From positions 136,885,834 through 136,949,833 of the forward strand of contig NC_069660.1 in NCBI RefSeq assembly GCF_027244095.1: a stretch of DNA of 64,000 nt, given 5' to 3'. Positions 53,701 through 61,445 of the stretch are shown here, one piece after another (position 1 is the first letter of the stretch; each line of letters starts with the position of its first letter). The notes under the pieces were generated by a model. That model saw nothing but the letters and a program-made list of their open reading frames with translations. It did no database searches and was not told where the DNA came from. Position numbers and translations under genes: made by a program. The DNA is from Hemicordylus capensis. Lineage: Eukaryota; Chordata; Lepidosauria; Squamata; Cordylidae.

Positions 53701-56395
53701 GTGAAGTTGGGTGGTTTTTTTTGCCCCAGTATGGATCACTTTACACTTGCTTACATTGAACCTCATTTGCCATTTTGTTGCCCACTCCCCCAGTTGGGAG
53801 AGAGCTTTTTGCAGCTCCTCACAATTGGTTTTGGATTTCACTACTAAATAGTTTATTGTCATCTGCAAATTTGACCACTTCACTGCTTATCCCAACTTCT
53901 AGATCATTTATGAATGAGCTAAAGAGCACTGGTCCCAGTACTAATCTCTGGGGAACTCCACTTCTTACTTCCATCCATTGTGAAAACTCTCCATTTATAC
54001 CTGCCCTGTGTTTCCTGTCCTTCAACCAGTTACCAATCCACACATGAACCTATCCCCTTATTCCATTACTGCTAAATTTACTCAAGAGCCTTTGGTGGGG
54101 AACTTTGTCAAAAGCTTTTTGGAAGTCCAAGTATACTATGCCAATATTACAACATTATATGCATGTTGTAATGTAATTTCGCAAAAATTGTACAAATGGA
54201 GTTGCATGCCAATATGGCCACTGGAAATAACAGCCATGCTATCATACAACTGTGCTTGTGCAAAAGAGCTCTTGTGCAACTACACAAACACTACATTATA
54301 ACGCTCATGTAATGTTGTGCAGTATGTCAGCCATTATTTGAATCCAATTCACTTCACATCAAATATTTTTTAAATGATGCTTCACCTAACTTGGGCTGGT
54401 CTTTATAGTAGGTGAGACCCATTGTTTACCAAACAAAATAACAGTTTGAAATGGGTAGGATTTCAATTTCAAACATTATTCATGTATTGAATAATTACCA
54501 TATATGGTAAATTTGAATCTGAGAAGATCTTCTGCTTCTCCTGGGAATGATGTGGCTTTGGAATTATTGATCTCATTGAATGTTAAAAATCTGTTGAACA
54601 ATAACAGTTAAAATCTTGTCCCAGTATGGATCCCTGGGGGACCCCACTTCTTACTTCTCTCCATTGTGATAACTGTCCATTTATTCCTACCATCTATTTC
54701 CTGTCCTTCAACCAGTTACCAATCCATACATGAACCTGTCCCCTTATCCCTTAAGTGCTATTGCTATTTGCACAAATATTAATAACCTTGTAGTTAAGAG
54801 CAATGTTTAGGGAAATGTTTCCAAAGTTACAAAGATCTAAATGTTCTATCAAACATGGGCTTTGATTTTCCCATGCTGTTAATTTTAAAAAATAAAACTA
54901 CAAAGGAAAATACCTTTATTATTTTACCTGTGTTAGCTGACATAATCTGTAAAAGAAAATTTAGAAAATTAGTAACATGGGAATATTTAACATTTCAAAG
55001 ATTTTTTAAAAATTTTCCAATACAGACAATAGACAATGACTTCTTTAAGCAAAATAAAGAGAACAACTAGCACACTATAATTGTATTCTGTCAAACATGC
55101 AGCTACAAACTATTAATACAATTTGGCAAAGGTATGCAGATCACATTACTAGTTCACCTTCCCCTTCTGAATCTGTCTATTGATCTAGAAATGGACAGTT
55201 TCCAGTTGTTGACAGACTGGCATGCTGCTACTGAACACATTACTTGGATATCTGTCCCACTATTTTCACTGGAAGTTTTGTCCACATAATCTCCCTTCAC
55301 CTCGTAAAAAAAATCCACACACACAAACAAGCATATTGCTGATGTGGCTGTATATCTGGGTACACCTCCCCATCTGTTCCATGATGCTTATCCAAGCCCT
55401 ATGAATAGGGATGAATATGTGAATCAGGGGGACACCAGTTGTTTTATGGGACTAGTTAACCATTAAAATATATGGATCAGAGCAAAAAAAAAGTTTTTAA
55501 ATGGTGGCATTACAAAACTTTGGCCTGATCAACAAACCAATTAAGTCTACTGGACGAAAGTACATTTGGATTAACCAAAGCAAACTACCTGACTAAATTT
55601 ACTTCTGAACAGTGACACAGTGGAGTAAAAGCAGACAACATACTTAGAAAGCTGAACTGTAATCGGTGCAACAATTCTCCAAATTTATTTGGATATTTTT
55701 AGACCTCTTTAAAATACATTTGTATTTCAAACCAAACTGTTCTCACGGTTACTCTGCTTGCTATGCAGCATTTGTACAACAATAACAAGTTCCAGAAGTG
55801 GGGATAAATCATTGTTAAGGCCACAAGTTAAATCAGCTTCCAGCCATGTACAGTATATCTTTAAACTGTTTTGTGGATTGAGAGCTGCCCTTGTTCTAAA
55901 ATTACAGTAATGACATACTTTCCTCTCATATAGTCCTACAAGAGGAGAGTACCCAAATAATGCAGAGAAAATAACATAAATCCATGTTGCAGACTTCATT
56001 GTATAATTACACCTAACATCTTTCAAGTTGCACAAAGCTCTTCATTACTGAACTCTGTACAGAAGAAATAAAACAAGCTTAGCTGTTTAAAACTATACAT
56101 TGATCTTAAATAATCAAACATGTTTAAGATCAATGTCCTGTCTTCAGAGATGTTCCTTTTACATCTCTTATATTTAAGCGGTAAGGCCAATTCAATACTT
56201 TTAGATTAATTGTATTTTTAAAATGAAAATCAGAGCAGACAGCAAGTTTTAGGCTGAAATAATTAAAAGGGAGGAAACACAGGAGCCAATCATTCCTGGA
56301 AAATGGTAAGGAAACAAACCACTTTGACTTACCATTTTAAAGCTGATGAGAATTAATCCAAAAAATATGAAATATGCACATTTCCCAGCAATCAT
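29706..56395 (-). CDS. FNDC7: FNDC7, fibronectin type III domain-containing protein 7 (twelve coding exons)
   Basis: Minus-strand exons 56333-56395, 54928-54946, 52533-52790, 47992-48246, 46447-46707, 45386-45643, 43251-43505, 42393-42650, 38296-38550, 36554-36808, 31320-31580 and 29706-29767 join in frame to 819 residues. Exon 1 gives a hydrophobic signal peptide (CAYFIFFGLILISF). After it come nine fibronectin type III domains, one per exon of 255-261 bases, all phase 1. Domains 4 and 5-8 share a Cys pattern (for example CNTSQTQCHFQSDC, CTSSGNSCTIQNLPC), suggesting disulphides, and many Asn-X-Thr/Ser sites fit a secreted glycoprotein. No transmembrane segment follows the last domain. Function is unknown in the family. 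The domain architecture and the place between PRPF38B and STXBP3 make the name secure. The final exon is the least certain. The mammalian protein is recalled as shorter (about 730 residues), so the domain count may differ. Confidence 0.92.
29768..31319 (-). other. FNDC7 intron 11
   Basis: AT-rich. Only a Sauria-type SINE tail (31166-31218) is recognisable; otherwise nothing is seen. Confidence 0.5.
31166..31218 (-). repeat. Sauria-type SINE tail only
   Basis: AATGTAAAGTGTGCCATCAAG and TCGGTGTCGACTCCTGGTGA is the reverse complement of the BovB-like tail, with no SINE body. A very short 5'-truncated insertion, about 100 bases from FNDC7 exon 11. Confidence 0.75.
31320..31580 (-). CDS. FNDC7: FNDC7 coding exon 11 (FN3 domain 9)
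   Basis: Acceptor CTCTCTCTTAG, donor TCAG|GTAAGG. Encodes ACCPSGVKLYRLGNNGIRIY through CPKKIYS. Trp in strand B (YWRAS) and the Cys pairs fit the FN3 series, though this domain is divergent. Confidence 0.88.
31745..35335 (+). mobile_element. DIRS-type (tyrosine-recombinase) retrotransposon fossil
   Basis: Lies in FNDC7 intron 10, opposite in direction to FNDC7. The ends are inverted repeats of each other (around 31820-32040 and 35100-35320), the hallmark of the DIRS1 group rather than of LTR elements. In order: left inverted repeat, gag-like region (about 32440-33960), tyrosine-recombinase remnant (about 33960-34800), right inverted repeat. No reverse transcriptase part is recognised. It is broken in many places and is old, a fossil without coding capacity. 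Confidence 0.75.
35640..35765. repeat. Unclassified repeat with ACTAGTTTGGA ends
   Basis: GCACAAGAACTAGTTTGGAAC and TGCTAGCGCAAAACTAGGCTG form a loose inverted pair related to 353-460. Confidence 0.35.
36000..36135. repeat. Hairpin repeat around GAGCTC
   Basis: TTTCCAGCATTTTCCCCATA is followed at once by its near-perfect reverse complement around GAGCTC (36076-36121). Probably the centre of a small foldback element. FNDC7 intron 10. Confidence 0.5.
36398..36505. repeat. Decayed hAT-type MITE half
   Basis: AAGGTTTCTCGAACTTGGGTCC resembles the terminus of the element at 51234 (CAGGGTTTCTTAACCTTGGG). The other half is not clear. Confidence 0.4.
36554..36808 (-). CDS. FNDC7: FNDC7 coding exon 10 (FN3 domain 8)
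   Basis: Acceptor TTTCTTTCAAG, donor TCTA|GTAAGT. 255 bases, phase 1 to 1: PCCPADLTVTQITQSVTNIT, WSIGTGAKTYIAILESHKGQ, CGINYTVSVRAISETGL. Open throughout, although it has no internal Met near the start. Confidence 0.92.
36809..38295 (-). other. FNDC7 intron 9
   Basis: AT-rich intron. An AT palindrome sits at 37105-37146 (GTTGAATAATATTTATATTATTCAAC). No transposon ends are recognised. Confidence 0.5.
38296..38550 (-). CDS. FNDC7: FNDC7 coding exon 9 (FN3 domain 7)
   Basis: Acceptor AATCTTTCAG, donor ACAG|GTAAGT. PCSPEIINISKDALSVISVH, WHANNDDATYTVTVKGEAGM, then CTSSGNSCTIQNLPCGSLFS. Phase 1 to 1. Confidence 0.93.
39443..39690 (-). repeat. Sauria-type tRNA SINE, near full length
   Basis: Tail AAGTCGGTGTTGACTCCTGG, core TTTCAGCATCTTCCTATATC, head GGGGATTCAAACCAGCAACC and AAGTTACTTCCTCACTGTGC, all in reverse complement. 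FNDC7 intron 8. Confidence 0.85.
39700..41600 (-). mobile_element. Non-LTR LINE with reverse transcriptase, split by a DNA element
   Basis: Minus-strand frames carry RT motifs: SILLYADDVTILSRIPIGLR (YADD box, 40532-40774) and, across the later insertion at 40993-41542, AAFINLKSAFD (RT domain A). Frames are shifted relative to one another, so it is dead. The clade is uncertain: it is neither the CR1 nor the L2 version present elsewhere in this window. Confidence 0.65.
40993..41542. mobile_element. 550-base foldback DNA element with TSD AAGGCTGC
   Basis: Exact 8-base duplication AAGGCTGC (40985-40992 and 41543-41550). Its removal restores the LINE RT reading AAFINLKSAFD. It is GC-rich. Three internal hairpins share a theme (near 41124, 41229 and 41377, each with CCCAAATG or CCAAACGG...CCCATTTGGGA). 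Three palindromes have the form CATCTGAYGTCAGAYG (41055, 41097, 41433), two containing TGACGTCA. Termini are TGGCAGCGTAGGGAGG and GGTGGCTCCGCCCCTG, a weak inverted pair. Probably a hAT-type non-autonomous element. Confidence 0.7.
41600..42392 (-). other. Remainder of FNDC7 intron 8
   Basis: A decayed short repeat (TTCAGTGGGGCATACTCCCAG, near 41903) is the only recognised item. A run of GATTGAACCAGATCAGATTGAACCAG (42260-42300) is a small tandem repeat. Confidence 0.45.
42393..42650 (-). CDS. FNDC7: FNDC7 coding exon 8 (FN3 domain 6)
   Basis: Acceptor TTTTTATTAG, donor ACAG|GTATGA. PCCPSDFNPVFVSSDTIQIV, WSPVRGAEMYETKAVDW, CNDTATVCTLSALQCNTQFN. Phase 1 to 1. Confidence 0.93.
42719..42803 (-). 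pseudogene. FNDC7: Partial duplicate of FNDC7 exon 6 inside intron 7
   Basis: 85 bases match exon 6 at 45557-45641 with about three or four differences and no gaps. The duplicated part encodes PQAPADVQLAFDSG and onward, still open, with one apparent residue change (Ala to Gln). The acceptor side has an AG but a poor pyrimidine tract, and no donor follows, so it is unlikely to be spliced in. Confidence 0.8.
43251..43505 (-). CDS. FNDC7: FNDC7 coding exon 7 (FN3 domain 5)
   Basis: Acceptor AATTTTGCAG, donor ACTG|GTAAGT. PCAPESITIEEDEPGNLAVS, WSDVNLGDYYVVFVKSDDGL, CNTSQTQCHFQSDCGFTYF. Phase 1 to 1. Confidence 0.93.
44271..44677. mobile_element. AT-rich relative of the TAGGGATGTGCA MITEs, holding a SINE
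   Basis: Left end CTGAGATGTGCATGCA, right end CCATGCACATCCCTA. Arms: TTCAGAACCATTGAACAGAGTGGAG with the inverted CTCCATTCTGTTCAATGGTTCC. No clear target duplication. A MIR-like SINE is inserted at 44409. Confidence 0.65.
44409..44573 (-). repeat. MIR/CORE-like SINE nested in MITE
   Basis: CGCCCCAGAGCGGTGTACTA through TTTGAACTCGGGTCTCCCC, AGTCCAGCACTCTAA: same family as 4371 and 61225, without the very ends. Confidence 0.8.
44765..45295 (-). mobile_element. Old CR1 3' region
   Basis: CACTGGATCAGACAAAAGATCC, TCTAGTCCAACATCTTGTCTC, ATACCTTGTGGCAGACAATTC and TGTCTTTCCCCTAAATTAAC are a decayed CR1 3' UTR and C-terminus read backwards. FNDC7 intron 6. Confidence 0.6.
45386..45643 (-). CDS. FNDC7: FNDC7 coding exon 6 (FN3 domain 4)
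   Basis: Acceptor CTCTTTTATAG, donor ACTA|GTATGT. APADVQLAFDSGALRATISC, SYIMAAHSGTTKLNCSTTSS, CGAQYSLSVVARNEAGSSTP. The first third is duplicated at 42719-42803. Confidence 0.93.
45895..46150 (-). mobile_element. Old LINE (L2-like) 3' end
   Basis: CAATATTTATATACCACTTG, CTCAAAGTGGTTTACATAGA and CCTGTCCCCAAAGCGCTCAC are a widespread squamate LINE 3' end in reverse complement. FNDC7 intron 5. Confidence 0.55.
46447..46707 (-). CDS. FNDC7: FNDC7 coding exon 5 (FN3 domain 3)
   Basis: Acceptor GCCATTCACAG, donor ACAA|GTAAGG. LAAPIVMASSPSYNNIVVSW, RVVYMAVGFFVSIMRSDGLG, ending DDFTYNQRT. It lacks the Cys pattern of domains 4 to 8. Confidence 0.92.
46860..47960 (-). mobile_element. Old L2-clade LINE remnant
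   Basis: Phrases such as CAATGTGGAGTGCATTCTAAC, GGTGTCATCAACATAGCAATT and CTTCTGAGGTACTCCAAAG match the minus-strand L2 at 10195-12860 with heavy decay. No long frame remains. FNDC7 intron 4. Confidence 0.65.
47992..48246 (-). CDS. FNDC7: FNDC7 coding exon 4 (FN3 domain 2)
   Basis: Acceptor GCCTTTTTAAG, donor ACAG|GTACCT. PEIPAIEQAYSKLSNSITVE, WAAVTGASSYLLTARDGESF, TLYKITIQSINAGGRSQPSP. Open over 85 codons, phase 1 to 1. Confidence 0.93.
48247..49956 (-). other. FNDC7 intron 3, proximal part
   Basis: Contains a G10 run at 48259-48270 and a decayed SINE (49395-49545). Otherwise nothing is recognised; frames at 48420-48695 have no known domain. Confidence 0.45.
49395..49545 (+). repeat. Decayed MIR/CORE-like SINE
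   Basis: CACTGGGTGATGTTGAACCAATC, CTCTCAGCCTAACCTACCTC, AGCTTGTTGTGAGGAC match the SINE body in sense orientation, closing in AAAATAAAATAA. Confidence 0.6.
49957..50324. mobile_element. Tc1/mariner-type MITE (CAGTGGTCCCTC termini)
   Basis: Inverted ends CAGTGGTCCCTCTACTTAC and GTAAGTCGAGGGACCACTG. Preceded by TA and followed by CA, so a TA target duplication with one change is likely. GTAAGTCGA recurs inside several times. 368 bases, no transposase, so non-autonomous. Confidence 0.85.
50392..50546. repeat. hAT-type MITE remnant plus flank, copy 1
   Basis: GGGTCCCCAGGCATTGTTGAC through CAATAGGACAGAATAGGTTGGG. Nearly the same text occurs at 51901-52055, including about 36 bases beyond the likely element end (CTCCTG). 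Confidence 0.6.
51234..51368. mobile_element. Near-perfect 135-base hairpin hAT MITE with TSD
   Basis: Exact duplication CTCTGGAG (51226-51233 and 51369-51376). Ends CAGGGTTTCTTAACCTTGGG and CCCAAGGTTAAGAAACCCTG-type inverted. The two arms are almost identical along their whole length, so it is young. Confidence 0.92.
51632..51892 (+). repeat. Sauria-type tRNA SINE, full length
   Basis: Best-preserved copy: GGCACAGTGGGGAAGTAACT, GAGGTTGCCGATTTGAAACC (B box), CAGCAGCGATATAGGAAGATG, then GGTCGCCAGGAGCTGACACCG and a final CACACTTTACTTTA. FNDC7 intron 3. Confidence 0.88.
51901..52055. repeat. hAT-type MITE remnant plus flank, copy 2
   Basis: See copy 1 at 50392. The match continues through ACACCAATAGGACAGAACAGG and stops before CTATGCAGGC. 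Confidence 0.6.
52274..52300. repeat. (GTAC)n microsatellite
   Basis: GTGTACGTACGTACGTACAT is a short tetranucleotide, self-complementary repeat. Confidence 0.8.
52533..52790 (-). CDS. FNDC7: FNDC7 coding exon 3 (FN3 domain 1)
   Basis: Acceptor TGTTTTGCAG, donor ACAG|GTAAGT. FSVTIYDVSSRSVYLQWPKF, PGASSYRAMATPMNAVGHSV, SVYNVRVDAIDKNGITLAEA. First FN3 domain, phase 1 to 1. Confidence 0.94.
53030..53182 (+). mobile_element. LINE (L2-type) 3' tail
   Basis: TTTTAACTGCTTTATTTGTATG, AAGCCACTTTGTGGCCCTG and the tail ACTAAATAAATAAATGC. FNDC7 intron 2. Confidence 0.6.
53625..54145 (-). mobile_element. CR1 LINE fragment with reverse transcriptase
   Basis: Minus-strand frames 53819-54043 (SGVPQRLVLGPVLFSSFIND, KFADDNKLF) and 53680-53883 (LGEWATKWQMRFNVSKCKVI) are CR1 RT. 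The GS of GVPQGS is changed to RL, and the FADD box is intact. The next part of the same domain lies in another frame. Confidence 0.85.
54617..54752 (-). mobile_element. Short CR1 fragment
   Basis: CAGTATGGATCCCTGGGGGAC and CTGTCCTTCAACCAGTTACC repeat part of the RT region present at 53930-54060. Separate copy or broken duplicate. Confidence 0.75.
54928..54946 (-). CDS. FNDC7: FNDC7 coding exon 2, 19-base microexon
   Basis: Acceptor TTCTTTTACAG, exon ATTATGTCAGCTAACACAG, donor CAG|GTAAAA. It turns phase 0 after exon 1 into the phase 1 needed by exon 3, encoding IMSANT and the start of Gly. This fits a signal-peptide cleavage region. Confidence 0.85.
54947..56332 (-). other. FNDC7 intron 1
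   Basis: AT-rich; no repeat ends are recognised. A second hydrophobic frame near 55950-56000 (MKSATWIYVIFSALFGYSPL) was considered as a start and set aside. Confidence 0.5.
56333..56395 (-). CDS. FNDC7: FNDC7 coding exon 1 (signal peptide)
   Basis: 21 codons from ATG at 56395: MIAGK, then a hydrophobic run (CAYFIFFGLILISF), then KM, with donor ATG|GTAAGT. Phase 0. Length and composition suit a secretory signal completed by the microexon. Confidence 0.85.
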
Positions 56396-57235
56396 TCTGC
56401 ACGCTGAACTTTTTGTTTCCTGTCCACTTATAGATTTGAGATCCCCATCCAGAAATTAGCAGAAATCAGCTACCTATAAAAGTTATCAGTTAAGTCTTGG
56501 AGGCTCTGTGAACATACAAGTCTGAAGCTCCTCCTCCAGCATCAACTAGCCTATAAAAGCTGAAGTGTAGATTGAAACCAGTTAAAGTACACTTAATTTA
56601 TTTAACTAATTAAACAAAAGCATTTATGATATATACGATTAACCAGCTTTTCTCTGTCACGATAGCCTTATTGACTGACTGCAGTTCTCAGCTGTTAGTG
56701 GCTCTGCTTATTTAATCATCTTCCTATTTCCCCCTTGAATTATTCTTAGATATGTTTAACCCTACTTAAATAGCCCGAAGCAGTATGAAGTGGTAGAATG
56801 GGAGAGGAACCATCTTTTCAACCACACTCTCCTCTTCAAAAACCACCTTTAAAGCCATTTTGTTTCTTGTGGGGCTCTGTGAATGGAAGTAACCACTGGC
56901 AGGAAAAGACAGCTACTAGAGTGGTTTGGGTTGAAACATAATCAGTAGATGGAAGGTTGACCTCCTTTCTTCCAATGCCTATGATGCACAAATACATTTT
57001 ATTTATTACATGTAAGGAATGTTCTATGAACAAAAATAACCAAAAATAGGAAACAAGAAGCATTTTTACACTTTCCAAGACTAACCCCTCAATAGTTTGC
57101 CTTTAAAAAAATGTTTATTTTACAGAGAGGGATAGATTGGGACAAGGAATCATTTTCTTATCCCTTTGGTTGTGTAAACTGCTTTTTGAACTTTTTGTTG
57201 GAAGGCATCATATAATAGACAGTGGAAGGCCTTTG
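56396..57235 (-). other. FNDC7 5' UTR and upstream region
   Basis: AT-rich, without a CpG island, in contrast to the other two genes. This suggests restricted expression. No confident TATA box could be placed on the minus strand. Confidence 0.4.
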
Positions 57236-59850
57236 TTAATGGCCGGGGCGATCCACCACACAAAGGACTGGCACACGTGTCTGGGAAGAACAGATGGGGA
57301 CGTGTAGGTATGCTTCAGACAGATCTACCGATGCCAGGAAGTCCTGAGGTAGAATGGCCTCCTTGATGGCGTGTAGGCACTCAATCCTGAACTTTTTATT
57401 TGCAACAAACTTGTTCAGTTGTTTGAGGTTCAACACTGCCCTCCATGATGTATTTTTGGGGGGGACCAGAAATAACAGTGAGTAGAAACTGGAGCATTCT
57501 TCTGTGTATGGTACTTGTTCAATTGCCTGAATCTGAAGATGACAACGTATGGCCTTGGTAATCAGGTGACGTTTGGCTGGCTTGGAGGATCATGGAGTTA
57601 CCATGAAGGAATCCAGTGGAGTGGTAATAAATTCTATGGAGAAGCCTAGGGAAACTGTGTCTAGCACCCATTGGTCTTGGGTGGTAGACATCCAGATGGG
57701 GGTGAGGAGTAATCTGCCCCCTACCTGTCTGGTGTCATTGCTTCAAGTTCTGCTGGAAGCTGGAGGAGGGACCACAGAAACCTTGAAATCTATTTTGGCC
57801 TCTGAAATGCTGTTACCACTGAGGGTGTCCTCATCCCTTGGGTGGGGTTTATTATGCTTTGACAGCATTAATTTTGCCAGTTTATTAATGCCTTGACATT
57901 TTTCAGGGGGAACTAAGGCAATAAGTTCTTTGGCCCATAAGACAGAGGCCCAGGAAAAAACAGAGTTAGTAGGCTTTGATGACCGTTGCTGATGCTTCAT
58001 GTATCTTTTTAAGGTAGGAGTTGCACTTCCTATCCTCTGACGATTGCAATTGATCATGGCCTTCATTAGTCAGGATCACCCCGAAGCCATTTGTGTGACT
58101 AGTGCATCAATGCTGGGTATCGCTAAGAGTGAGGTTACATCCTGTGGTAGGGTGTAGTGTTTTTTGGGGGATAGCTGCTTACTGGCCTGTAGGAGGCTGG
58201 GTTTTGCTATTCTGCCAGCATGACCTTACAAAAAGTGCTGGGGAATGGGACAGCGGGAGATGCAGACTCAGCAGCAGGAAAAACGTTTTGGTCCAGGACC
58301 AGAGTATCAGGAACAGACTTGCTGGAGTCTGTATACACATCATGTATAGCCCTCTTAGCTTTGGCCAAATAGGATGTCAAATTCAGCTGTGGGGGGAAAA
58401 GGTGAGCAGAGGGGGGTGGGGTAGGACGAGGCACCTTTTCTCCTGACAATTTCCCCTCTTCCTTGTTGGACTGGTCTGGGTGGGATGGAAAATCTGGGTC
58501 TGAGTTGGTCTCACATGTTGGGTCCACAGGAGCTAGTTCATTAGGGCCCACTGAAGGGGGATAGTGAGGTGCAATGGGTAGGTTGGGTTAGGGTAGAGTG
58601 AGCGGTTCAGGAGGAGGGAGGCTAGGCGTGGGAGGTTTGGGGGGAGGGGGGCAAGGTTGTCCTGGAGAAGAGGATTCAGAGGAGGATTTGATATTTCTTT
58701 TACGTTTGGCCTTTAATTTTTGTAGGAAAAGGCCATGCTCAGACGGTGGGATGGCTTCTCTCCTAGGACTGGATTCTGGAGAGGAAGATGACAGTTGCCT
58801 ACTGGAAAGTCTAGGGCACATGGGTAAGGCTGAGCTACCCTCCTCCTCCATAAGTTGCCTCAGCCAGTTGGCCACATCAGAAGGGATAGTTAGGACCAGC
58901 CCTGGAGCGGGGTTCAGGTTACTCACATGTGTTGGCTGATTGCCGTTCTTGTCTAATGGTGGAGCCTCCAGGGAAACATCTGAGTGAGCCTCCAACGGGG
59001 AGCCTCTACTGATGGCATCTGGAGGTGGTGTTGGCTTATCCTACCCAGATGGAGTATGGGCCAGGATCTCCTTTTTGTGGGCATTTTTGTCTGGTGGTGG
59101 CGGGGGGGGGGAGCCAGTTCCCACTCAACACTAATCACCCCAGTGGTGAGTGCACCAGACATCAGGGAAGAGCCCACAGGGCCCTGGTCATCCGCTCCCT
59201 TCCTTCTGCTCTGTGCTGTGCCTGTTTTAGAGCACGGTTTAGTGCGTCAGCAGATATCTTTGATGATAAGGCGCTCGCTGAGGCACGGCGGGCGACCTTT
59301 TTCTTTTGGTGCTGCCACGTGACATTTTTGATGTGTTTTGTTTGCACCTTTGTGCAGGAGCATGGCCACTGCGGGCATGCCCACCACCTCCATGGTGGGA
59401 GGGGGACTGGGCAGAGCGGGGGGAAAGGGAGGCCCTTCAGAAAGGGAACCCCCAAAAGGTCCTTGGCTTGTATTCTCTCTCCATATGGGAGAGGAAGGGA
59501 AACCGAAACTGAAAAGATTCAAAGAAACTAACGCTATGCCGAATTGGTATAACTGGAACTGGGAAAGGGTTGGTTTAGAATTAGGTAGTAGTGAAAATAA
59601 ACCTAAGTTGCTCCTCCTGCCCCGCCTGATGCACAATCTTCGGAAAAGCAGTGGGGAAGAAAAAGGGGATAAGTAAAAGGGAAGAAAAGAACCTGAATAG
59701 TCTAAAAGTTCAAGAGCTCTCTCTGTTAGCTGCATTCTGAGCAAAGACAGGACCGGCAGCAGGAAGTTGAAAATACAACGACCTCAGTCCTGTCTTCTGA
59801 GCATACTCAGTTCCTAACCCATACTGATGAGCTCCAGCACAGGGGGGAAA
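57236..59850 (-). mobile_element. DIRS-type retrotransposon fossil, 5' part
   Basis: Minus-strand order: end region (about 59700-59850), gag-like Pro/Ser-rich region (about 57740-59000), start of reverse transcriptase (57236-57436, with LNKFVANKKFRIECL and SVDLSEAYLHVPI, typical of the DIRS group). The rest of the element is not seen. Broken in several places; old, though better preserved than the copy at 31745. Assignment to DIRS rather than another RT group is by resemblance. Confidence 0.6.
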
Positions 59851-61224
59851 CAAAGTATGTTTTAAGATTACCAGTTTTGGCTTCTTTTTAATACCTGATA
59901 ACAATGACAGCAATGTTAGTGACACAGCTAAACAGACATACTCCTTTTTATTTTTGGAATCTGTGTCTTCAGAATCCATAGCTTACAGTGCACATAGGCC
60001 CACATACTAAAATGATTTATGAAACAGGCAGCCTCAAAGTTAGTTCTGACTGAGGGCCAGGTGAAGGAAAATAAACCCTGTTCATGCAAGTGGTCTTGAA
60101 TGTAATATAAGACCATGTAATATAGGAGCTGTAATTCCCCATTATATCCTATCACACTTCCCTTCCAAGAAAAGAAGAAGCACAATTTACAATTTTTTCT
60201 TGTCATGGAAGGGCAGCTGCATTTTCTGTGAGTTCATTGTTCTCATATTACACTTCTTTAGCAAGTAAGCTACTCAAATGGGCAGTGTTTTTAACATGAA
60301 TCAGAACCAGCATATTGTTAAAAATGACTGACAGAGTCTAGTGCCAGTCAGTTGGATAGAAATATGGGACTAGTTTGGCCAGTACTCCTACTAGTATTTA
60401 ACTGTGTGCCCTATCCACACATTCAGTTCAACACTTGTATAATGAGTGTACAGTATACACAAGCATAAATCTGTGCACAGGAATAGTACCATGCATTTAG
60501 GGGTTCTGTACACAGGTTCACTTTTAAAACAAAACCAGGTGCAGTTCTTCATACAAAAACATGTCCCTGTATACAGACATCTGAACACAGGCACAATGTA
60601 ATGTCTGAATAAAGCTAGAGTTGAGTGTGGGCACATGCTTAATCCATCACCTCATGTTCCCCTCTACATCACCTCACCTAATCACGTGTGTGTGTCTGGT
60701 TCATTTATGTACAGTTCAAATTATAATTTTAAATCTTCAGATTTAGCCAGAGCTGCTAAACTGTGCATGTATGTAAGGTTTTCCTTCATTAAAAAAAAAA
60801 TTATTATAGCTATCCACTGTAAGCCCCTTTGTGGACCATTTGGTTGAAAGGTGGGGTACACATCCCTTAAACAAACCATTTGTAGAACAGCATAAGTGGT
60901 GGCGGCAGGGCATATACATACTAACATTCCTCTCCATTAAAAGGCAGGCAGCTTAACTGCATATTTTCTAAAACCCTCCCTAAATGATGCCTCTGGCAAT
61001 ATAGGATACCCTGTACTTTCTATTTGAATGAGCAACAGTGTTTGCATATTTTCTTTTATCAAATTTTTCTCCACGTGCATAAGAAATAAATTTATTTTAC
61101 TAAAACAACTTATTTGATACAAATGGAAAATGAGCAGCAAAGAATGGCCAATGCGACCCTCATCAGAGATCAACAACTAAGCCAACCTGCTCATCCTTGT
61201 AGAAGAAATGTCTCAATCAGAGAT
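59851..61224. other. Intergenic between FNDC7 and STXBP3
   Basis: Contains an L2-type tail (60795-60872) and a loose inverted pair around GTACACAGG and CTGTATACAGAC (60510-60600). No gene is seen. Confidence 0.45.
60795..60872 (+). mobile_element. LINE (L2-type) 3' tail
   Basis: TATCCACTGTAAGCCCCTTTG, GGTTGAAAGGTGGGGTACAC match L2-type 3' ends. Confidence 0.45.
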
Positions 61225-61445
61225 TATTATTATTATTACATTTATATCCCGCTCTTCCTCCAAGGAGCCCAGAGCGGTGTACTACATACTTGAGTTTCTC
61301 CTCACAACAACCCTGTGAAGTAGGTTAGGCTGAGAGAGAAGTGACTGGCCCAGAGTCACTCAGCTAGCATCATGACTGAATGGGGATTTGAACTCGGGTC
61401 TCCCGGTCCAAGTCCAGCGCTCTAACCACTACACCACACGGGCTC
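61225..61445 (-). repeat. MIR/CORE-like tRNA SINE, full length
   Basis: On the minus strand: head GTGTGGTGTAGTGGTTAGAG, B box GAGTTCAAATCCCC, body CTCTCAGCCTAACCTACTTC, ACAGGGTTGTTGTGAGGAG, end GAGCGGGATATAAATG and an (AAT)n tail. The best copy in the window. Confidence 0.87.

Noticed and set aside
55727-56035. Hydrophobic minus-strand N-terminus considered as the FNDC7 start
   Set aside because: The exon at 56333-56395 has a consensus donor and joins in phase with the microexon and exon 3. The 55.95 kb frame gives no comparable in-phase join.
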